A stretch of 64,000 nucleotides of DNA, from the NCBI GenBank assembly GCA_031216445.1, contig CM062210.1, forward strand, positions 17,443,501-17,507,500. The letters run 5' to 3'. This document shows, in pieces, positions 56,694 to 64,000 of this stretch (the stretch's first letter is position 1; each line of letters starts with the position of its first letter). This stretch comes from Lateolabrax maculatus. Taxonomy: Eukaryota > Chordata > Actinopteri > Acropomatiformes > Lateolabracidae. The translations under genes were made by a program, and so were the position numbers. The notes under the pieces were generated by a model. That model did no database searches and was not told the origin of the DNA. It saw only the letters and a list, made by a program, of their open reading frames with translations.

Positions 56694-56732
56694 CCCATGA
56701 TAACCCTCATATCTGCATGTGTGTGTGTGTGT
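56173..56732. repeat. Cluster of GT and CA microsatellites
   Basis: Five dinucleotide tracts lie within 560 bp: (GT)n at 56173-56192 and 56324-56353, (CA)n at 56483-56522 and 56653-56692, and (GT)n at 56719-56732. GT and CA tracts on the same strand are mutually complementary, so the cluster can fold into long hairpins. Confidence 0.9.
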
Positions 56733-56999
56733 TGGAGGGAAGGAGGGAGGTGCTAAAGCCACACATGCTTTACCTCACATTTGTGAAAAACAACTCTGCG
56801 GCGTCCTGAGAACGAACCGTACGGCCGTGAGGTTTCCCTCCAACAAACACAATACCATTCTCTTTATGTCACTGAGTGCCCTGTGTCAGCCAGCGCACTC
56901 AGCAGGCACTGTATCCAGCTCTCATTTCCCCTAAATTGAATCAAAATCATACTCACACAAAGCTCCACAAACAGGCGCCCTAACTCACAAAACATATAG

Positions 57000-57195
57000 C
57001 ACGTATGGTCTCTGTAATCAAACGAGCGCAGAAGGCTAATTGGAACTGGCAGCGAGAGAGCGAGCGCGGGCCAACGTTTGGGAAATTAGGAATAAAGAGT
57101 TTGGAAGAGGCACATAATTGCCCCGGTGCAAATTCAGACGTCAGAGGACAGTTTTTCTCTTTTTGTTGCCCTGTTTGTTTTGTAACCGTCATACG
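57000..57195. promoter_or_regulatory. Candidate conserved non-coding element
   Basis: A low-repeat stretch with closely spaced homeodomain-type words (TGTAATCAAA, GCTAATTGG, AAATTAGG, CATAATTG) and CCAACG. It has no splice-site context and no family-like frame. The call is inference. Confidence 0.3.
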
Positions 57196-57199
57196 GTGA

Positions 57200-59380
57200 G
57201 CTGAGGCTGCTCAAGACTGGATTCAGCAAGTGTCACTCTGAGGGAAGCAGGCAGCTGGACCCCAGTGATAGGGGGGTAAGAGAAAGGAACTGGACCGTAA
57301 AAACGACAAACAACTATAATAGGGCTCATTATTTTTATTTAAAGTTACTCCAATCCATATTTTAAGCAAATAGTAGTTCAAATGATGAAGTGTAATGTGA
57401 AAAGGGGTCACAGGAAGGAATGAACCTACTGAGATTGATCAACCAGCTCCGCAGTTCCGCTTTTAAAATGTCACTTACAGCACCAACATTCACTGTTTCT
57501 CTACTGTTTTTTTTTTAGGGAGGTGCATAATTACAGTTTATTTGCATTCCCTTCCCTTTCTTCCCTTGACTTTCTATCACTGGAGGCATTTTCTGACCTG
57601 GTTGACAGTAAACTGTGGTGATCCTCAGGAAACCTGACCTGGCCTACCTTTGAATGTGAGGTTTATGTAGAGTTGGGGTGAAAATGTATTTAAAATGTAA
57701 TTTTCAGTTAAAACTGGTAAAAGCCAAAAACAGACCTCTTTAATAGTTTCATGTATCATATGATGACTTCTTTCTTTTGAAAACACAATATTAGAGGTAA
57801 ATTCTGGTTTTGTTTAACAAGGCCCTGGCCGCTTTCATCAGCAGTGTGGACGGGCTTTACAGATGCATGGGGCTGGGTGTTTCAGATGCGGCAGTAGGTT
57901 GCGTGCCGATCCCGCGATGATGCAATAGATCACAACAGCAGCCACGCTGCTCGCCTGACGCCGGCGCGGCTTTTGCATGCATTGACAACAGCTGTACTCG
58001 TTGCTGCCTGACTCACAGCACCTGTAGAGGAGAAGCAAAGTGGACGTTGTGGGAGTGGAAAGTGTTTGAAGTGATGAGATGTGAAAGGGGGAACCAATCT
58101 AATCAAGCACTTGCTAACGGCTCCTCTCCTGCTGTTGTCGTGGTTTCTGTTGTTGTTTGGGTTGCGTAAAGCCTTAAAGACTTTTGGAATCTCTGTCCCA
58201 GGCTCGGCCTGGAAGTGTTTATATCCCTCTTATCAGGAACTCTTCCTCTTTCCTTCCTCTAGTCTGCCACTTGACATAGGATGCCCACCACACTATGTTT
58301 AGAAAGAGGCTTTTAGAAGTGAGGCGACTGACTCATCCGACCACAGACTGATTTACTCACACACAGCACACACACACACACACATACATACAATGTCCAA
58401 GTGTGCAATCTGCAGCCCTCAGGTACTCTAAACACACACACACACGCCATGTTGCGTGCTCTCCCTGTGTTTAGTCTTAAAAAGTCCAGGAAACGCCCCT
58501 CCTTTGAAGCTCTTAAGAAGCCCGAGCATGCCTTCCAGCGCCTCCCCTGCTCTGGGTTTAGAGCTGCTGTGGCCTATATGGATCCAGTTAGAGCCTCACT
58601 ATAGGAACGTTCATATTTTGTCTTTATGGGCATGTAAAACATTCTGTTTATATTATAATGCACCACAGAACAGTCTATTAGCAGTAATAGGCTCCTTGGC
58701 AAACCTCCAAATAATGAATAAAATAAACAATGTGTGTATTCATCCCCGTCACGGCCAGCCCTGTTAAATGGAGTACCAGAGAAACACTGAGACATGGGCG
58801 ATAAAAGCGGTTTAAGAATAATTCAGTGTCTTGAATTGAATTAGCCGTGTAGCCCCGAGCAGTGGAGAGAGAACACATAAAACATGAGATTTGTCAAATG
58901 CATTTACTTTGCTGCTGGGACCGCTCGGGTTCCTTCAGCCACTTCAGGCTCGGATTTTTGGAGAATACAAAAGTAGCATTCTCTCTTTAACATTTTAAAT
59001 GTGTTACGGTGCTTTTTATTGGTGTGAGATTTATTCTGCTTTGACAACTACAGGAATGCTCTTTTGTTGGTTATAAAACATCCCAGACCGAAAGTGAAAA
59101 AGAAATGTTTATGTACTGGTCAAAGAAATAACTTTAAATGTTAATTTTAAGCAGCATGTAACACAGTGCGGCCTCTGGCCTTTGAATTTCACTTCTTTGA
59201 TTTTGACTCGATTAGCTTTTTGTTGATTTTAACATTCAAAATTATTATCCGTGCTTTCTAATTGTGTCAATAAATCATCCATAATAAAAATTCCCTAACT
59301 TTACCTCAACTATTCAATAAAGCCTGAAGGTTCCCTCTTTAAAAAAGTGCTTATCTCCTTTTTCCACTGCAGGAACAATT
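57200..59380. other. Gene-poor DNA, no gene recognised
   Basis: Contains short CA runs (about 58372-58383 and 58433-58444). A unique-looking AT-rich stretch at 58560-58960 has several homeodomain/CDX-like words. No exon was found. Confidence 0.5.
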
Positions 59381-59387
59381 CTAGGAA

Positions 59388-59545
59388 TATTTTGCCTTAT
59401 ATTGACAGGCCACAGTAAAGATATAGACAGGAAATGTGGGAGGAGAAATTGGGGTGTGACATATAACAAAGACTCGAATCGAATGCTTAAAGTTATGTGG
59501 AATGAGCCTTAACCATTAGACCGCTAGGGCGCCCTGCAACGGAGC
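59388..59545 (-). repeat. tRNA-derived SINE, minus strand
   Basis: Read on the minus strand, the head has an A-box region AGCGGTCTAATGGTTAAGGC and, about 35 bp on, a B-box-like ATTCGATTCGAGTC, as in tRNA-derived SINEs. The body follows with TTTCTCCTCCCACATTTCCT and a tail CCTGTCAATATAAGGCAAAA. This matches a SINE pattern I recall as common in percomorph fish, where a CATTTCCTGTC body precedes a tail ending in AATAAAGGC. It is degraded, with borders accurate to about 10 bp. Confidence 0.65.
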
Positions 59546-62500
59546 AACTTTACGTGCATTTTTAAATAGGGGGACAGGGTTTGCGGGGCATATTTTCTGG
59601 CCCCAAAACAGTTCCTGCCCTGGAGGTTAGTACTCTTTGATGACCCAGGAACTGTATGGGTAAGGACTGTTACTATTACTCATTAGTCAAGGTAAGGTCA
59701 AGGCTGCTACAGCTGGAGACAGGCACTTTTTGATCTCAGTGTCTACATTATGTTGATAAAAACGTATTTCAGGCGACATTACCTTCCTACAAAACACATC
59801 TGCGTATGCATATTAGCTGTATATGCAAGGTAGAATATTAAACTCTTCCTCATTTTACCTGCGTCTCCATTCATTCATTCAAATCCAACTTTAAAAAACA
59901 GTTCTTAGTTGGATGTTTATTGGGGCGTGCTGTCAAGAACCAAACCTCAGCAGCAACAAGCTGTGTGACCGGGACCAGCTCCATACCCCCAGAATGCAGA
60001 AGCTCTGTGGACTGAAACAGGTGTTTTGGGATCCCTGGCTCTTTGCAAACGGTTGTCAAACAGATTCCAGCGAAGCAGATGCTTGCCGACAACCAGGCAT
60101 GAGCTGAAGGATGAATACTCGAACATCTCTGCTCTGTTTTCAAAGCAGACTCACAACGCTGCAAATGCTACACACTATTATCCCATAATTAGAGCTGGTT
60201 TAAAGAGTGGCCACACCCATTGATTCAGTGTTTTTACCACACCCATCAAACCTTCAGGTGTGCTGTGCCGGGTCTTTATATCATACGGTATAATTAAGTC
60301 TCTGTCTCTATGTGTGGCTCCTCTTCTGAAACTGAAACAAAATGCAGAAAAAAAAACGCGGCGAAACACACAAAGAAAACCTCAGTGGTATGCTACTTCT
60401 GTGCAGCAGAGCGCTGATTATGATATGTGGAGGGGCACACAGTGCCGCCAGCGTGACCGCTCTGATGGCAGATAAGGCGTCCTGCAGTGAAACAGACGGA
60501 GATATAAGAAGAGGACAAACCCTAGAGGAAGACGCACAGAAATAAACACTTTGCACCATCAGATAAGCCCAAAGCGCATAAACAACAAAAGCAAAAATCC
60601 CCTTCTTTTTTCTCCCTCTTCAAAGTGCATGGATGCATGTGAATATCCTTATGGAGGCAATCATGTGAGTGCACACACACACTCAATCCCTGGCGCACAC
60701 ACACATCATCGCAGGGATACGTTAGGTCAGTGTGTATGAGGCGGGCGGATAGGAGTGGCTGAGGATCGTCCCCGGGGGGAGCCGGCCGTTCCTCGGGCCT
60801 GTCTGGAGATAAGAACACTCCTCCGAAAAAATCCCCCGGTTCTCCTCAGTCTTGGCCCTGCACTCGCCTTTTCCTATCTTTTCCACTCTGTCCTTGCTCT
60901 CTCCTCTCCTCCGTCAGTATCTGCTTTACCTCCTCTCCTCAGTGTTGCCAGGGGTCCAGGGGCCACATTTATCATGCGTCTCAGAATCACTGAAAGTTAA
61001 CCTCAGACCTGAAACACTTCAGAGGTATTTATGAAGATTTCTGCACTGATCCTCAATAGACAGAATGACTACTCCTGGGAAAGAGTATGTTGTGGCTGGT
61101 TTACTAGTTGAAAACAAACTTACTTGTGGGGAAAATGGGTTTGTGTTGTAGACATGTTTGTAATGTCACTGTAATACAGCACACCAACATGAACAGATAT
61201 AACAAATAAAATAAAAAAAGATTTTTGCCAAAAATGTATCTTTTTAATATGTCCCTGCCTTAACGCCATCTCCTGGCAACTCCCAACACGTTAGATTAGT
61301 TTAGTTAGTCATTTGCAAAATTTCTGAAAGTTGATAAAATGCTTTTACTCCTAGTCCTTAATGTAGGACCAAAAATGCATCACTCTGTGGATTTCTGGCC
61401 AGTTAGGAGTGATTTCCTGTGATTGATAAATAGGCCCAGATGCCTGGGACGGTGAAGGAAGGAATTACATGAGAACATCAGTTTCCTTTCTTTTTTCATT
61501 TTAAAACATTACTGAAAATGACTTGGCCGTTCACATACATTCCACATTATGCATTTAGGCTTTTTAGGTTTATTTTTGTCTTATTTTGTCTTTTGATCTT
61601 TTTACTCCTATTTCTCCATCAAATGCCAACAAGAAGTAAAGAATACAAATAGAACAAACAGTTGACTGAGAAGAATGTACCCCTTAACTGTTTGTTTAAA
61701 GAGATAATTTCCCTTTATTCTGAATGAAGTGGTTCGAAAGTGTCTGAGTTGATGCACCGTGACAAATTCCTCTGAGTTTTGTCGGTTAGCGTGGGGCCTT
61801 CAGAACGATGACCCCAGACTCACCTCTGTGCACAACGCTGGGCCCAGGGAACCCACTCGGCCCCAATAATGAGATCATTACCAACAGTTAATTAAAAGCG
61901 ATGCGTCTTCTAAAGCTTTGCCCCATATCACAGTGTCCAAACAATTGCGTCCCTTGTGGACGCCAGAGGATGAAAGGGTGAGCCAAATGGAGGAGAACGC
62001 CCATTGTCCTTCTACTGAGAAACTGTCTTCCCTCGGTTTTTCGCTTTCAATGAATTCTTTGTGTGCGCGCCTGGTTCTGGGGCAGTCCTCTCGTGTTCAG
62101 AGGGACAGGGCCGAGCCGAGCCGAGCCGTACCACGGGCCAGAGCCTGGGGATGGACAGAGGCCTGGTGAAGAGGAGCAGAGAGGCTGCCACAGACTGTCC
62201 TTCCACAGTGAAAGACGAAACGAGAGCAGACATTCTCTGGAGAGACACGATGTTTACAGGCCAATCAAAAGCCCCTTAAAACTTTTATTAGGATGACAAC
62301 ATATATATTTGATTTGTTTTTTTTTGCATTTTGCAGATTCGGGGTGATAAGTAGAACAAGCATTCAGTGTTGGCACCGGAAAACCGTTCTGACGAGCAAC
62401 ACAAAAACAACCCATTGAAATTGGAAACTCTTGAAAAGTTTGCATAAATGAACAAAAAAAATTGAAGTAATAAATACAACAGAAACAAAAAACAATACAA

Positions 62501-64000
62501 TGAAGTATGGGGATTATTTTTTAAAAAAAAATTTGGTTTATAAATATGTATTTTTGATACAGATTTGAAACATTTGCAGCGTAGTTCTTCCTCCTTTAGC
62601 TGCACTGAACAAACTCTGTGTAGTCTCCAACACTTGATATTACCCTGCAAAATACATACTTGCAGTGTAATAATGTTGGGTCTCGAGACTCCCTTATAGA
62701 AAGAAAATCCCCACCAATCATTTTCCCTTCTCCCTCTATCTGTCTGCATGATAACACTGGGGGACACATGTTCCATAGTCGGAGGCTCTCATTCGTTATC
62801 GGCTGTGCGCTCTCCGTTGTTCACTGAGAGCTTCCAGACAAGTATGTCGGGGATATCTCCTGGTCCGGTGCCACTTCCCCTATCGCTTAGACCATGTCTA
62901 TGCGACCTTGGGAGGACCTTGAAAGGACACCATCTGTCCAGGGAGAAAGACAGAGAGGCCTTCACAGATAAGCCCCAGAAACTGGAAGGAAAAACGTTTT
63001 TGCGATGAAACTGCACTTTATTATTGGGCAAATAATGAAGTGACTCTTGATCAAAGGCCGTACTGTACAAGTCTGTTTGAAGTGGTCCAGGCTTTGAGAC
63101 TTTATTTACACAAGCCTTAGATTAGGGGTTGAGGTATGTTACAACTCATATCACACAAACACAACCCCTTTCTGTCTTCTCACTCACTGAACATGAGGTC
63201 AGTGTCAAGATATTGCTGCTGTGGAGGGGGGCAGTGATATGATAAAGGAACCAAACTCTGAAGAAACGGGTTTGATTTTAAGCAGAAGACAGAAAGGCCT
63301 GACGTAGTCAACAACATTACATGCTGGGTGGGGGAATGTGGGACCACAGTCAAAAGAGAATGCTGATTATGTGACAGGCACAAACAACGCAACAAGAGAG
63401 TTTTAGCGTCTGCTGAACTTTTGCGCCTGTCATTTCACACAACCTGTTCCTGACGGAGAGCAATGCGTGGAATGGGGAGGATTCCCTACTACCTGCCTCT
63501 TAACCTGCGCGGAAAGCTTCTGCTCCCGTCGCAGGTCTTCTGTCATTCCTCACATTCTCCCTCGTCTCACAAACAGGCTCGAAGCTCACCTTGGCGCCTC
63601 TTCACCTCCAGCCGCCCTGCAGGCGTGTAATTAGGCCTAACCTCTCCTGTTCAAACAGTGTAATGACATGATTTACACGTATCGCTGAGGCATAGCGAAT
63701 ACTGCCGCGTCGCAACAATGCTGACGGTGCATTTCTCGGATTGATGTGTGACTGAAGATTCCACAAATGTCATCTGCGTTTAATTTCATGAAAAAAAAAA
63801 TTTGAAAATACCATTATGAAAAAAAAAAAGATTAAAAACAGGCTTTTTGAAATATCAAATTCTATGATGACATGAAAATGAACTTGAAAAAATGGATGTT
63901 AATTTAAATACTTTTTGGTTGATTTATATGTTTTACACAATTTATTCATGTGATTACATTATTCATTTAGTTTAATCCATCTAATATTGATCACTTTGGG
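59546..64000. other. Gene-poor DNA to window end
   Basis: AT-rich intergenic sequence with short CA runs (about 60670-60680 and 60696-60704) and poly-A runs (about 63791-63800 and 63821-63829). No exon, RNA gene or named transposon was recognised on either strand. Confidence 0.5.

Noticed and set aside
56260..56710. Open frames with Cys-Val or Thr-His repeats on both strands
   Set aside because: They are translations of the GT and CA microsatellites.
58568..58582. Serum response factor CArG box (CCTATATGG)
   Set aside because: The core has only five A/T between CC and GG, one short of the consensus.
59461..59545. tRNA gene on the minus strand
   Set aside because: Box A and box B regions are visible, but the stems are broken and a SINE-type body and tail follow directly.

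Overview
This is vertebrate nuclear DNA, almost certainly from a ray-finned fish (teleost, probably a percomorph). The evidence is intron-rich genes with GT-AG junctions, long AT-rich non-coding stretches, many (CA)n/(GT)n and (AT)n microsatellites, fish-type Tc1 transposons, hAT-like MITEs and a tRNA-derived SINE. There is nothing prokaryotic here: no operon, CRISPR array, rRNA or intact tRNA gene was found.

Two protein-coding genes can be reconstructed exon by exon, both on the + strand. (1) wac (WW domain adaptor with coiled coil) has 13 coding exons from 4022 to 21793. They splice in frame to 542 codons plus a stop, and the 3' UTR runs to about 23.1-23.45 kb. (2) bambi (BMP and activin membrane-bound inhibitor) has 3 coding exons from 29457 to 33069, giving 259 codons plus a stop. 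It has a GC-rich CCAAT/GC-box promoter near 28.8-28.95 kb, a 5' UTR rich in short upstream ORFs, and a 3' UTR containing (AT)45. The order WAC-BAMBI is the same as on human chromosome 10p12, so this is a conserved syntenic block. The two proteins act in unrelated processes. WAC is a nuclear adaptor for RNF20/40-dependent H2B ubiquitination, and BAMBI is a plasma-membrane pseudoreceptor that dampens TGF-beta/BMP signalling.

Layout: 1-3.6 kb, upstream intergenic with a candidate CCAAT/GC-box promoter near 1.45-1.55 kb; 3.6-4.75 kb, CpG-rich 5' end of wac; 4.0-23.4 kb, wac, with a decayed Tc1 element (12769-13753) in intron 4; 23.5-28.8 kb, intergenic, with a decayed Sleeping-Beauty-like Tc1 (about 24316-25590) and a CpG-rich, Z-DNA-prone patch at 27.6-27.9 kb; 28.8-33.85 kb, bambi; 33.85-64 kb, gene-poor DNA downstream of bambi. 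In that last region I find no convincing coding exon. It holds microsatellites, a 579-bp hAT-like MITE, a 350-bp inverted-repeat element, a SINE, several conserved-element-like stretches, and a TATA box followed about 120 bp later by a splice donor (46356-46480) that could be a non-coding first exon.

The points most worth a second look are: the loss of the large middle exon of wac; in-frame NAGNAG acceptors and a recursive-splice-like acceptor in wac; the run of upstream ORFs in the bambi leader; a GGCGCC/CAGAC pair in the bambi promoter; the hAT MITE whose target-site duplication shows reciprocal CpG decay; and the orphan TATA promoter at 46.4 kb. All identifications rest on reading the sequence and on recalled family features. 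No database search was possible.
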